Shown here in pieces: positions 1 through 11,828 of a stretch of DNA of 64,000 nt (position 1 is its first letter; every line of letters begins with the position of its first letter). Location of the stretch: the NCBI GenBank assembly GCA_963971425.1, contig OZ020518.1, positions 15,442,990 through 15,506,989 of the forward strand. The letters run 5' to 3'. The notes under the pieces were generated by a model, which saw nothing but the letters and a program-made list of their open reading frames with translations, did no database searches and was not told the origin of the DNA. A program made the position numbers and the translations under genes. This DNA comes from Bryoerythrophyllum caledonicum. Lineage: Eukaryota; Streptophyta; Bryopsida; Pottiales; Pottiaceae.

Positions 1-577
1 AGAATTACTAACCCAAAAATTGGCCTGATTGTGAAAGTAGATGTCTTCTAAATCAACAATTGATGTGCGATATAAATCATACACCTAAGAATCATATACC
101 TCATAATCATTGTAGTTCTTGCAACTTCTAATGCACAATCTCATGCATTGACGTCACCAAATCTCCCATTTCCACTCAGTCAAGGATCCTTTCGTAATTG
201 CACATAGGGTTCCACACGGCATGACTCTTGATGTTTTAGAAGCAAAGAATCACCTACACATGAAAGACAAGATTGAAGAGCTTGGTGCATATAATATTGT
301 ATACCTCTAGAGTGTAAAAATAAGGCAGACATTAACAAAACCGAGGATAGTGGATGTTGGATACATGGCATATGTTGATAAGAGCATGGAATGTAAATGA
401 CTAAGTTTCTAGAAAAGGAAAAGAAAAGCCAATGAGCACAAAAGCAACTCAATAAATTGAACAATGTGTTAATAATACATGGTCCATTCATTCAATTAGT
501 CAACTACAGGTATCTCAAAGTTATCATTCCTTACACAAAAATCTTAGATCTTGAAGATTTGAGCTTTCCCACCCAAC

Positions 578-1939
578 CTATTTTGATTCTACAACCAAAC
601 CTGGTTGCAATAACCTTTCATTCTGTTTTCTATATCTCTCCTCTTCCCACTTTTGAAGATGTAATTGACTTTTCCTAACAACACCTGAGTTACTCGAGAG
701 AATTTCCATTATCTCTGGAAAAAGAGGTCTCTTTGAACAATCCGCATCCCAACATCTATTCAACAAGTCCTTCATCCAACTATCCACATATTTTGGAATC
801 CTCGGTCGATTTCCACGGAGTACTAGATCATGATCAATTGTATCGTGACCTTGAAAAGGAAGTTTCCCTGTCAAGACCTCATAGCACGTCATTCCGTAGC
901 TGTACACATCTACTTCTTTTGAGAACACCTTTATATCCTCACTTGCAACCTTATTCTTTAGAGCTTGTAATATCTCTGGGGCCATGAAAAATCCAGTTCC
1001 CACAACTCCAATGGAACACTCAAAATCTGCAACATAATACTTTGGAAGGAATTCGTCTTCCTTAGAAACCAAAACATTGGATGCTTTGAGGTCCCTATGA
1101 AGAATGTCATGGCTATGCAACCAATCCATGCCAAGTGCAATACGAAACATGATCCTTTCTACTTCAGCTTTTGAAAATGGTCCATAATGCCATCTAAAAC
1201 GCAACATAGCACAATCAATCCGGCTGCGCAAATCTTCATGCTCTTTTACCATTAGGAAAGCAAATCTACCATCATCCAACAATGTTCCACAGTGTACATC
1301 ACACACTAATTGCGTTGGTGGAGGGTGACCAAGCTCATAAGAATCCACACGCTTTGCCCACCATTGCAAGTACCCAAGAGGCCATTGAGCTTGTAATTCA
1401 TGCAATCGGGTGCCCTTTTTAAACACCTTGAGCACCCACTCAAATCCCTCTTTCCGAAGTAACTCATTCATCTTTGGATTCCTCCAAATGACCTTGGCAT
1501 GAAAGAGCTCAGCTTGTCCCCCCTCCGCAAACTTCTCCTCCACCACCAACTCACCAGCACTTTCCCAATGCAAGGCATATCCGAAAGTCTTAAAGAACTG
1601 ACCCCAAGTGGCATGGGATTGCAATTTCTCAAACACTTGCCTGTTCTCTTGCGCCACTTCCTCATCGTCAAGGTCCGACTCACGCTCCGTGAGCTGGCTC
1701 CAGTGCACCTTGGACCGCTCAATCCGGTCCAGAGCATCACTCCTCAGCTTCCCACTCCTTGTGGCAACCTGGGAGCTCACCTTGTCGTCACATCTCACAA
1801 GGGCATGATCGGAGCTACTTCCTCGCTCACCTCCAAAATCACGAAGCACAGGCTCATCGTGTCCACCCTCAACGATGCGACCCTTCCCAGAGCCAGAAAC
1901 AACTCCCGAGTGGCGGATGCATGCGCATGTATTCCCCAT
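578..1939 (-). CDS. Putative N-myristoylated Ser/Thr (TKL-type) protein kinase, copy 1
   Basis: Single-exon ORF of 453 residues. I start at the ATG giving MGNTCACI, because Gly2 with Cys5 and Cys7 looks like a myristoylation/palmitoylation signal for membrane attachment; the codon before it is GTG. The kinase domain fills the C-terminal two thirds: a Gly-rich loop near 139-142, candidate ATP lysine K171 (WVLK), HRDLKASN at 281-288, the magnesium motif as DFE (305-307) instead of DFG, an APE motif at 320-322, and DVYSYGMTCYEVLTGKLPF at 344-362. Retained HRD, Lys and Asp suggest possible catalysis, but DFE is unusual. The N-terminal 130 residues are acidic and unrecognised. A close paralog in inverted orientation lies at 37366-38610. 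Substrate and pathway cannot be told from sequence. Family assignment is strong; activity is inference. Confidence 0.85.
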   Translation of the reverse strand: MGNTCACIRHSGVVSGSGKGRIVEGGHDEPVLRDFGGERGSSSDHALVRCDDKVSSQVATRSGKLRSDALDRIERSKVHWSQLTERESDLDDEEVAQENRQVFEKLQSHATWGQFFKTFGYALHWESAGELVVEEKFAEGGQAELFHAKVIWRNPKMNELLRKEGFEWVLKVFKKGTRLHELQAQWPLGYLQWWAKRVDSYELGHPPPTQLVCDVHCGTLLDDGRFAFLMVKEHEDLRSRIDCAMLRFRWHYGPFSKAEVERIMFRIALGMDWLHSHDILHRDLKASNVLVSKEDEFLPKYYVADFECSIGVVGTGFFMAPEILQALKNKVASEDIKVFSKEVDVYSYGMTCYEVLTGKLPFQGHDTIDHDLVLRGNRPRIPKYVDSWMKDLLNRCWDADCSKRPLFPEIMEILSSNSGVVRKSQLHLQKWEEERYRKQNERLLQPGLVVESK

Positions 1940-2560
1940 CACTCCCCAACAGAATGCAACCCCTCGCTTTCTAGTTTCGGCTCGTCTGCAACCCCAACCT
2001 CAGATCGATGCACGTCCCGACGACCTGCACACGGAACGGATTCTAAATCCAACGCCGGAAACGATGGCCAAACCACAAACACCACCCAATCCCTGCAAAA
2101 GAGCGACGAGGGTTTCGCCATCCACGGCAAGAGATCCCTAACACAAGACGATGCACGACAGAGAAGAAGCACCGTACCTCATTCGCCACCATAAGCAGAT
2201 GCAGCGCCCTGAGCTCCACTATAAGATGACAGCAACGCCGGCGATGGAAGAGCACCACTCCAGGGGAAGCGCGAACCGTAAGTCGAAGATGGCGCGGTGA
2301 GGGTTTGGAGAGTTCAAGCTGGACATTTATTTCTCGACGCGCGGCCCACTCTGGACGAAGACACTGTACACAAGCAGTGTGGAGTCTGTACACGGCAACC
2401 CCTTTGATGCTGTTGGGGCCGGTGGGAAGGTTCCTGGTGTCCCTCCTCCGACATCTTTCTCTCCCTCTCTTTTGTCTGCAGATCAGTAGAATCATGGAGC
2501 GCAGCTTGGTGGATGCGGAGGGAGGGTTAAGTGAGGTGAGGTGACGTCGTTGGCCGCAAC
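1940..2560 (-). promoter_or_regulatory. 5' leader and promoter region of kinase copy 1, conserved in copy 2
   Basis: Reading away from the start codon, this stretch matches the region upstream of the second kinase (about 36780-37365). A probable 5' UTR intron is shared: a GTACGG donor after GAATGAG and a TGTGCAG acceptor before GTCGTCGGGACG. An ATG-initiated ORF (2043-2495, minus, 150 codons) is also open in the other copy with the same stop context (see findings). Whether it is translated is unknown. Confidence 0.45.
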
Positions 2561-2970
2561 TTCTGGGTAGCCATGTTCCTTATTGCATCGCTCTTTCCTT
2601 GAGCTCGCTGAAGCCCAGTTGTTGGTCGTCGGGTCGTGTGTGAGAATGAAACAGTTGTTTGCCACCTTCAGGAATGCTTACTGAGTTTGGCAGCTATCTG
2701 TTGCTGAGTTGTATGCAATCGAAGGAAACCCTAAAGTGTTTCAACGGGCATGATGAGCTTGGTGTGGCGTTAGAATTGGGGTTGGTGTATTATGTACAAC
2801 TGGAATCTGTAAGTTTCAAACCTGGGTCGCTCCCACTCACTAGTGATTCAGTAATGCTCTGCTCAGTTTAGAGGCTGGCATCAGTGGATCGATGATGCGG
2901 GAATGCATTTCTTGTCAACTGCCGAGTTCGTCATGTATCACATGATTATTCTGGATGGCTTTCTCTGCAA

Positions 2971-5530
2971 GAGTCCTGGTTCATCAGAGCATGGGTGTCT
3001 CAACCTAACATCATGGGTCTCAGTTTCTTCAGCAATTGGTTTACTAATTCAACCAGCTTCTTGGTAGTATCCAAGCCACAATGTACTTGTGGTGGTTGGC
3101 ACAACTGTTCGATTCACTGGGGTGAGATGTTTCGTTATTGATGGAGTTCGTGTCGCAAGTGCAGCTCGGCGTTTGGTCTCAATGTCCATCGATCTTCGTT
3201 TGCTTTGCATCTAGTGGAGAGGTGTTACAGGTTTTTGCAGAGGCTTTGATCGGATTGAAAGCTGAAGTCGGTAGCTGTGAAGCAAAACGGAGTATCAGCT
3301 TTTGACCTATATTGGGTAAGTAATCCGTCTAGAAGCTATGAACAATTGCAGAGCAGCTCCGTTATTTCAGTTTAGCTGGATGTGTGGAAAGCTGTAAAAC
3401 TCGTACTAAGGTGGATTCATGAACAAGGGCAATATGTATCTGAGGTTTTAAAGAGGTTTAGTTTGTGATATTTTGTCATGATATGCTATTATGTCGACTT
3501 GAAGTTCATGCACCTATTTCCAACAGCATGTGTGCGTATTGCTGCTGGTTGGCAATATAAATTAGTCCTTCCAAATATGACTCTACAGTGGATCAAACAA
3601 TTGTAATTTTCTGATGTGGTGTGGTACCATCAACTCGTGAGCTTGTCTGCGATGAATGGCATATTCAATGGTAGCTTCTGATCTGGTCATTTCTCAGACT
3701 ATGTTCAGTAACCAGCTGCATTTACGTCTTCTTTCAGCTGCAAATCATGAAACCGGTGCAACAGTATCAGAGCATAATCTGTGGATCACTTTACTGGTGA
3801 GGTTGGTATGACTATTGAATTCGGCCTAGGATTACATGCATGATGATTAAGTGGGTGGTTTGATTTGTGCCAAGTTTGTGCAGGGCAAGCATTCTTTGAA
3901 GCTGAATTTTCAGTGTCTTTCAGGTGAATGTTTCATGTGCAAATGTAGAGCTTCAACCTGTGGACAGATTGGAAAGTAGTGTGTGAATCGTTGTGCTTCT
4001 GAAATCACAACCTGAAAAGCAAGCTGAGAATTGCGTCAATTGAATGGAAGTATCAAGTGCAGCTTCGTTTGGTACAGATGTTGGAATAAATCTATTTTTT
4101 TTGTTTTACTGTTTGTAGGCTCTGTAGTGTACCCCAGGCATGTAGAAGTGGAACATAAAAGATGGAAATGGAGCAACTCAGGGCGTATGAAAATCGGTGA
4201 ATAGCCCAAACCCTCCGTGTTTTTTCTGTGCATAAAGCATGATTGTTTGCTGATCTGTATGTGTGCCTAGCTTTCTGCAAGAAGCACTGACGGAAATGTT
4301 TAGTTTTGTGGAAAGTCAGAATGGTTTTGAGTCTTATCCAGGACATCAACTACTCTACCACTTGTATGTGGCTTTGACGATATCTACTGAAAACCAACTT
4401 TTATATGTGTAGAGGTGATGAGTGGTTATTGACAGCTGCGCCTTGAGTTGTGTATTTTGTAGTGAGACGAGAGGTTATGAGAATTCTTTGCTATGTAGAG
4501 GCGATAAAAGTGTGAAAAATATACTCCGTTTTTGTAATAGTTATGTTGCTACATGCACGGAAAATAGTGATAAATGTAGAAGAGCTTTGTTATTTGGCAA
4601 CTAGAATCCTTATCATGTATGAAAGAGTTTAGTGGTTTGTGAATTCTTACTATATATGAAAGTCTAATTTAGTTTTCTCTGAAGTTTTAGTTGTCTTTCA
4701 CAATGTATGAGGAATATGATTGGTACTACCGTTTTTTTTCTCCTTTGAGGGGATTTAAGATGAAGCTGTGATGTTAATTATTTGAAATGCAGTGAAAGGG
4801 GTGTGTTATTCATGAGTTTTCAGCCAAATTTATTGTAAGGAGATACTTACATCTTCTAATTCATGAATGGCAAGTGCTACATCCTACATACTAGCTCTTG
4901 TTTGTATCATGGATCCAGAAGTTAAGAACATGTGCCCTGTGTAGAGCCAAGCCAACGGGTAACAATTATGAATGTCGTTGTTTCATTATATGGATGTTTA
5001 GTTTACACAAAAGTGAATTTTAAAAAACTAATATGTGTTTTGGCAATTTTTGAACCTCTGTTCATTGTGCAATTCTACTGACGTTGTTTCACTTCTCTTC
5101 TACCTCTAAAAATTGGTGTACATGGAACTAACATCATGCACATATTAATGGTATAAAAGTTAAACCATGTATATGGTTGGTGGCTGTGAACCACCATGTG
5201 CTGCTAAACCATCTTACAACACCAAATTTGATGAAAGTGCAGAGTGTAAGAAATTTGAATTCTACTTTGGTGGTTTTTGATGCATTTGGAGATGAGGTTC
5301 TCAATTACATTGATATGTACATAAATAATATTTAACATATGATAGTTCAAGACTGGAAGCCATTTTTCATTACGATTAAAAATTCTTTAGAGGCATTATA
5401 AATATTTGTTGACTTTTTTACTATAGATATTCATTATGCGGTACAAATCAAAACATTATGCGTTGACCTGATTCCATTGTTTTTGAGAAAAAATTGTCCC
5501 TGGTGTTTTCACGTAGTGTAGAAGAGATGG
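2971..5530. other. Intergenic, no supported gene
   Basis: Moderately AT-rich unique-looking DNA. Short ORFs (for example 4036-4349 minus and 4422-4604 plus) have no recognisable domain, splice pattern or codon bias. It lies inside the part of arm A that is missing from arm B. I see no RNA gene here. Confidence 0.5.
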
Positions 5531-5532
5531 TG

Positions 5533-5757
5533 CACTACACTAAACATCGCATTTAGTGTTGCGCCCAGTAAATGACTTGTAAATGCAATAAGTTTTTACT
5601 CTTGATGCCAATTTTTACCAAGAGCACAACTCTCTATAGTATTCAAATAAGAGGATCATTATAAACATAGTTGGTAAAAATATTCACTTAAAGTAAAAAC
5701 TTATAGCATTTACAAGTCATTTATTGGGCGCAACACTAAATGCGATGTTTAGTGTAG
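5533..5757. mobile_element. MITE-like element with about 68-bp terminal inverted repeats
   Basis: The left end (from CTACACTAAACATCGC, about 5533-5605) is repeated as its reverse complement at about 5690-5757. The arms share the segment GCGCCCAGTAAATGACTTG. The interior is short, AT-rich and non-coding. Related termini rich in ACACTAAA/TTTAGTGT occur near 20820, 35390-35560 and 41040-41160, which suggests a dispersed family. No clean target duplication could be fixed. Confidence 0.6.
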
Positions 5758-6808
5758 CTTTATGTTCCATGGTTTGAGTCCAGTGCCATGTAATAAATAC
5801 AAATAGTGCAGCAGTTTAGTGTGACATATAGCAAATAGTGTAGATTTTTTTTTAATATTTCTAAATTCAATAAAAACTTGAGTTTTTGTCCATTTTATAA
5901 AAAGAAAAATTCCTCTTAAAAAAGAAATGGAAATCTTTGCATCTACCATACGGATTTCTTATTTTCAAAGATATAAGAAAGATATGATAAATGCAAACCT
6001 TGAAGTATATTGTTGATTCTCAGTACATAGTTGCATTGCATGATTTTTGAGGACATCTTCTATCCCTCTTCTACTTCTAAAATTTGGTTTACATATGCCT
6101 AACATGATCCTTATTAAGTTAAAATTAGAAAATCACATACCGTAGTGCAAAAAATTGCCAAGAATTTAGTGGTCGAAATTTGTTGAAGGTGTTTAGTATG
6201 ACCTCAAGAAGAGTTTATGTCTCACTTCAAAGACTAATATCTTTCAATCCGTGCAATCAAACTAAATAAAAAATTTACCACACACTTGTACGATACATAT
6301 GGTTTGATATGTTAAAATTTACCACACACTTGTACGACATCCTTTACAATTCATTGCAGGATTTCTTTTTTAAATAGGAGGTGAGGTGAAGGGAGGTGAA
6401 GCATATGTCACATCCTCCATAGAATCCATTTGCAAAAACAAATGAATCAAATAAACTTTTGACAACAACAAACCTTGTGACTCTTGACCCCACAAATGAG
6501 AATCTAATTAGGAAACAAATTAGGGTTATGGTGGCAGCAAGGGTTCACATGATAGCTAGGGTTTAAAGGTGATTTAGGCTTTCAACCTTCATTCTCTGCA
6601 TTCATCCACATATGGTCTAGATCAGTAGCACAATGAAAGACATGGATAAGTATCAAGAACTTTGGTGTTGTCTCAATAAGAATCCCTCCATTCAATCACT
6701 TCCATTGATTGAATGGAGGGATTTCATAAACAACTCATGAATCCTCACTCCCTTTTCCCACTTCAGACTAATCTCAGATATGTTAGAGCTATGCACAGTA
6801 ATTCACCC
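5758..6808. other. Intergenic AT-rich stretch
   Basis: No gene supported. ORF 5749-5949 (minus) overlaps the MITE end and is low complexity. A local inverted sequence occurs at about 6684-6722, around TCCATTCAATCACTTCC followed by its complement. Confidence 0.4.
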
Positions 6809-7545
6809 TTAACCCCTAAATTTCCTTGACAATTTCACACCAAAAACACTTCAAAACTACTAATTTTAGTGGAATGAGGAAGGAAGGAAACAAAAAATTG
6901 TATTTCTAGCTCCAACCATAGCATCTCATTTGAAACTTAACAAATAACATACTCACAAAATTTCATTATCTTTGACCGCACGGATTGAAAGATTATTGTG
7001 TTTGAAGTAGAGAACATGGTTCGTTTTCATCCCAACGTTGAGTGGAACATCACACTTTCACTTCACTTGTTGTCAAAGTTTTGCACTACACAAGGTCTAA
7101 ATTTTATATTATCATGTTGATCATGATACCAACTCCTTGTACACCAATTTTTATAGGTAGAAAAAGGATGTAGCATATTCAAAAAAACTGTGCAAGAAGT
7201 GGAGGTTCAAAAAGTGCAAATTCACATTTTATTTTTGGGAATAAAATATGTTTTAGAATGATAACCGCAACAGTAAAATGTAGGTTTACACCATGTTTGT
7301 TAATAGAAAAAACAAAAAGTGAAAAATATGAAGATCTCAAAATTTAATGTGGAAAAGAATTTAAAAAATGATTCCTTGCCCGACAATACGTGACAATGTG
7401 TCAAAATCTTTGACTTGGGATTACATGCATTTTTTCTCTAAAGTCAAGGAAATGATTTCTGACAATATGAAAGGAAATAATATTACGTGCTAGTATTGAA
7501 AACCTCAAATTCACTAGAGTGTCCTAGCAGAAGTTTTTGGAGTTG
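6809..7545. mobile_element. TTAA-bounded repeat family, copy (a), right end lost
   Basis: Starts TTAACCCCTAAA and contains blocks shared in order with 14383-15332: ACACCAAAAACACTTCAAAA, a stretch around GATTGAAAGAT, a block near TACACCAATTTTTA with GGTAGAA, and TGCCCGACAATACGTGACAA. No coding potential. The right terminus found in copy (c) is missing here, so this copy is truncated. Confidence 0.55.
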
Positions 7546-7604
7546 CCCAACGTGCGCGCACTCAACAATTTTCTCTTTAAAGTGCACCTCGAGACTTTTT
7601 TCAT

Positions 7605-7822
7605 TTAAGACTACATGAAAGAGGCTCTAGTGGCCATAGTACTCTACATGTGTTGTATATGAACATGATAAGGTTCAGATTTTGAAATGACCTCCAAATG
7701 AAAGATGTTAATGCAAGAATCTTCAATTCAAAGGTGTAAGTCTTGCTGAAATTTAATACATATTTTCTATTCTCCAGAGTAAAATACGTGCCATATATAC
7801 AATTCCCGACTGACGTTTGGAG
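7605..7822. mobile_element. Small MITE-like repeat, copy 1 of 3
   Basis: About 215 bp that resembles 11597-11828 and 16290-16510. All contain an AACATGATAAGGTTCA block, a GTGGCCA-like block near the left end and a GACGTTT-like right end. This copy abuts the left arm of the foldback that begins at 7824. Non-coding; the overlapping short ORFs are shadows. Confidence 0.5.
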
Positions 7823-7823
7823 A

Positions 7824-7994
7824 TTAGAACAAGAAAAGATGTCAAAACTCATCGTGTCTTTCAGTCATGTTCTGAATGACTCGATCATCACTTTAAGAAC
7901 ATTCTCCGTTACTGCCACCTTCAAGAGCGAAGCTGATGCGTTCCATGCAGCTGACAATTGTGGATGCGGCGTCAACTTTGGGCACCACTGCTGA
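7824..7994 (+). pseudogene. Cys-rich ORF fragment in the foldback left arm
   Basis: The frame encodes LEQEKMSKLIVSFSHVL and continues to a Cys-rich end (NCGCGVNFGHHC) with a stop in the same place as in the right-arm copy. Upstream of the arm the frame runs into the adjacent MITE, so no start can be assigned. It looks like a terminal exon or exon fragment of an unrecognised gene. Differences between arms are few at protein level (for example M/R, LR/VS, E/Q, HA/RG). No known family recognised. Confidence 0.35.
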
Positions 7995-8303
7995 AGTCAT
8001 AAGTGCTTAGGCAGCTGGTGCCAGTTGACATACATACTCTGAATAATAAACTGAATGTTGAATAGTTAGTCACAATACCTCATCAAGATGATTGTTAAAT
8101 TTCGCACCCACAAAATCTATGGACGTTGCGTAGTGGTTTGAGTTTTTTCATAAAAGTTCACAAACAGTTCACTGTGTATAAGGTGGACCAAATTATTTCA
8201 AAATACTTGCAATAATTTCAGTAAACGCAAATTGCTCTGGTCCACCTTCATTCTCAATCCACATCAAATCATTGACCTCAAAAATGGTGTGGTTTGTTAC
8301 AAA
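7824..8303. repeat. Foldback left arm (about 480 bp)
   Basis: The reverse complement matches 9295-9777 nearly end to end. The arm runs from TTAGAACAAGAAAAG to GGTGTGGTTTGTTAC. It carries a 57-codon open segment (see next entry). The two arms differ by scattered substitutions, so they are not a recent or assembly-generated copy. The spacer is about 990 bp. Confidence 0.8.
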
Positions 8304-9120
8304 TTTTGACATAAAAATAATGTGGATATTTGTCCAAGGCCCCTAATTTAGGCAAGAGTGATGGAGAGACGGCGGAGAGGTGGCAATGAGTAGCAATAAG
8401 TGGTAGTGAGGTGGCACTGAGTGGCAAGGAGTTTATGCAAAAATTATTTTAAAACCAAAATTGATGTGGTCCACATCATTTATCACCCACATTATTAATG
8501 CACCCACACTATATACAATGAAACGGTGTACTAGAATGTGGGAGTACCCAAACAACTTTCTAAAACACTTTTTAAAAACACTAGAGTGTCTATAGTTTAA
8601 GAATATCCTATCTAATTTTAAAAACAATGGTTTATGAAAATGTGTAATTCTGCAACCACCGTAAGTGATGTCATTTGTGATGAGATTTGACTTGTTTGAA
8701 AGTAAACAAAATGTTGAGTCAATTCTTCAACGCATGGACTACTATAGTGACTGATTTCTGAGATCAACAACATACATCTTTGGACTGAAATAGACAATGT
8801 TGCTTATTGTACTTTTGGCTAATATTAATCTAACAGTACCACGTACATTATTAATCAAATTGTACCATTTCAAATGATGTTCATGACTTTCAATTTTTTT
8901 TTACTTACCAAGGTTCTGGTATATTAAAAGTATTGATACTTTCGTTGTGGCTGAAAACATCCATTCTCTATCATCAACAGAAATCTGGATTTATATTATT
9001 TTTAATTATTTTTGGTTTTAAACAACTCTTGTCTAGAATCACTTGTTTCAAAATGAGTTGTCTCTTTCACAAATATGAGTTCTTAGGATAATGAAGGTGA
9101 ATTGAAACTTTTTGTATATA
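8304..9120. other. Foldback spacer
   Basis: AT-rich sequence between the foldback arms with no supported gene. ORF 8433-8627 (minus) is short and unrecognised. It includes GGTGGCA/AGTGGCA short tandem words at about 8375-8425. Confidence 0.4.
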
Positions 9121-9294
9121 CTAGTAGTTTTATGATCTAGATACTACTACTATATATAAATATATAGTATATATATATATATAGTAGTTTTATGATCATA
9201 AAACTATTATATATATATAGTAGTATCTAGATCATAAAACTACTATATCATAAAACTACTATTATATAGTTTTATGATACTACAATATATAGTT
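9121..9294. repeat. AT-rich nested palindrome (cruciform-prone)
   Basis: Repeats of TAGTAGTTTTATGATC and its complement, alternating with TATATA runs, make several nested inverted repeats. It sits immediately left of the right foldback arm. Confidence 0.7.
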
Positions 9295-9777
9295 TTGTAA
9301 CAACCCACACCATTTTTGAGGTCAATGATTTGACGTGGATAGAGAATGAAGGTGGACCAGAGCAATTTGCGTTTACGGGAATTATTGCAAGTATTTTGAA
9401 ATAATTTGGTCCACCTTATACACAGTGAACTGTTTGTGAACTTTTATGAAAAAACTCAAGCCACTACGCAACATCCATAGATTTTGTGGATGCGAAATTT
9501 AACAATCATCTTGATGAGGTATTGTGACTAACTATTCAACATTCAGTTTATTATTCAGAGTATGTATGTCAACTGGCACCAGCTGCCTAAGCACTTATGA
9601 CTTCAGCAGTGGTGCCCAAAGTTGACGCCACATCCACAATTGTCAGCTCCACGGAACGCATCAGCTTGGCTCTTGAAGGTGGCAGTGACGGAGAATGTAC
9701 TTACAGTGATGATCGAGTCATTCAAAACATGACTGAAGGAGACGATGAGTTTTGACCTCTTTTCTTGTTCTAACCTA
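9295..9777. repeat. Foldback right arm
   Basis: Reverse complement of 7824-8303. On the minus strand, just upstream of its coding start, the sequence CATTTTCAG followed by GTATAGG resembles a 3' splice site, consistent with the arm carrying a captured exon. Confidence 0.8.
9603..9777 (-). pseudogene. Cys-rich ORF fragment in the foldback right arm
   Basis: Same frame, length and stop position as the left-arm fragment: LEQEKRSKLIVSFSHVL continuing to NCGCGVNFGHHC and stop. It extends open upstream to about 9875, where residues no longer match the other arm. Function unknown. Confidence 0.35.
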
Positions 9778-9877
9778 TACCTGAAAATGAGTAGTTTATG
9801 TGAATGATAGTTTAATCCAAAACTTGTAGTGTAATTTGTCAATAATTTGTAGCATACATTATATTCAATAAACAATT

Positions 9878-11596
9878 TAACCCCTAAAAGACTGGGCAGT
9901 GTGCTTTACCAAAACCACCCCAAAAGTGCCACTATGACATGAGATTTTTTTAGACTAATTAAAACATTTGTTCACTATTTTCAACTGTATGATCTTCAAG
10001 TCCACTACTGAAAGAAGACATCCAAACATTTTGTAAAAGTTGACCATGCGGATTGTAAGATACATGCATTGGAAGAGTGCAAAATTATTTTTTCCACTGT
10101 GCCCGGAGAGGGCCAACGTACTCGACTCAAGATAATGGCATATTTTTCCACTACACATTGCATAAGCTCAACGGATCTATGTTCTACCATGTGTTAGGTC
10201 ATTGCACACCATAAATCACAAGTAATGGAGGTGTTTACTATAAGAAAAATGGACCTGGAATAGAAGGTGGCCCTTTACTTAGGAAAGAAATTTTGTTTTT
10301 TTAATTTAAAGAAATAATTGTTGGATCTAAAATCTGAACGGTGAATTTTTTTAAATAGAAGAAAATATTTTTCAAGAAAAGTAAAATCCTTGATTTCTAT
10401 GCGTTTTAAAGTGAAAACAATGAAGGTTGTCAAGAACTTTCCTCACTACTACTTGCCTTAAAATAGTGCATTTGTCAACTCTACAAGAGCACTATTCATC
10501 TCTATGGTACCTTGCCCAACTACCAAAAGGAACATGCTTCTTATGTTTGAAGCACCATAACTTTTTTCTATAAGTCCCCCAAAAAAAAAATCCCCGCAAA
10601 AAATTCAAAAAGCTATCTTCAAAAATGGATTTTTTGGAACATGCCCAATATCAATTTGTACCCCGCAGGTACACATGGTCCTTTAGAGATTAAATGCATC
10701 CCAATGGCTAAGGCAACTTGCACATTTTTTACTACATGATATTTGCTAGTAAGTCATATATTGCAAACTTTGTTGGTGTGGTGGTTTGGGTCATGGCATG
10801 TTGGTGAGGTGGTTGTGGGCTCAAGTCTCATTACCGGCATGGTGCCTACTACCATAGTCCACCTACACCTCAAAACCTCAAAGACCTCGTTGTATGGGTA
10901 CTCACAAGGCCCTTGGGAGGATGACATGTTGTCTGTCTCTAAGGCGCTTAGAACAATGTAGGGAAGCACTCAGTGTAGAAAAGTGTTCACCTTCAAAAGG
11001 GGGAAGTAATTTTATTACATTAACCTATGTCCCGTGAAGAGAATGAAAAGACACTATATTCACAACGGTCTCCTTTATGGACAAGAGTTCTTCTACTTTG
11101 AGCATACTTTGAATTTCGTGTAGACATTTAACAACATCTATGTATTCAATATTGAAATTTGAAAATGTAAGTCTATATTTAATTAACTACATAATACAAT
11201 GCATGTGGATTGTGGATAGCATAAATTTTTTGCAACATGGAAAATTGCTTGAAATATGACTTTCATGACTTATGCATTGACCAATGGATTTATATGACCA
11301 AGTAATGTGATGACGGGCTACACTTCCTTGTTGAAATCTATGAAGGATATAGAAGGAAGCGGTATTGGGTCACCGGTTGGTTTTGGGTTGCCCTACCTTC
11401 AAGAGGTATTCAAAATGCCCAAAGTTCCTACCCAATATATGTATAAAAGCTTTGTAGAAAAATACCCAATTCTATTGGTTTTTTAGAGATGAATTTGATT
11501 TTGTTAAATATAAATTTGTGTTCAGATGTATAGTGACTCTATTTACGTCTAAAATCAATATTTTTAACTGCTCCCAAGAACAAACCGATGAATCTA
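9878..11596. other. Intergenic, no supported gene
   Basis: AT-rich DNA. ORF pairs at 10743-10969 overlap on opposite strands and have no recognisable domain. No RNA gene seen. Confidence 0.4.
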
Positions 11597-11828
11597 TTAA
11601 CCCTTAAACGTTAGAAGGTGCCATTGGTGGCCACAATATTCTACATGTATGGTATTGTATTTGAACATGATAAGGTTCACATATTGAAATGGACTCCAAA
11701 TGAAATACGTTAGTTGAAGAATCTTCAATCCAAAGGTGTAAGTCTTGCTCAACTTTAATACATTTTTTGTATTCTATAGAGTAATATGTGCATATGTATA
11801 CAGTTCCCAAATGACGTTTAAGGATTAA
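11597..11828. mobile_element. TTAA-flanked MITE, copy 2 of 3
   Basis: Left end TTAACCCTTAAACGT and right end ACGTTTAAGGATTAA form 14/15 terminal inverted repeats, with TTAA at both outer edges. The interior shares the AACATGATAAGGTTCA block with the copies at 7605 and 16290. Non-coding. TTAA flanks and C-rich ends recall piggyBac-type insertion; this is inference. Confidence 0.6.

Larger units (their letters stand above)
1..2970. repeat. Inverted segmental duplication, arm A (kinase copy 1 arm)
   Basis: The reverse complement of this segment aligns with about 36390-39230, including non-coding flanks on both sides of the kinase. For example, the sequence at 1-180 matches 39030-39230, and 2640-2760 matches 36520-36650. 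The arm continues off the left edge of the window. Further similarity resumes at 12745-13100 (matching 35558-35930), so arm A carries nearly 10 kb that arm B lacks. Confidence 0.8.

Noticed and set aside
1499-2194. Long plus-strand ORF (231 codons) opposite kinase copy 1
   Set aside because: It is antisense to the kinase N-terminus and has no domain. The kinase motifs on the other strand explain the open frame.
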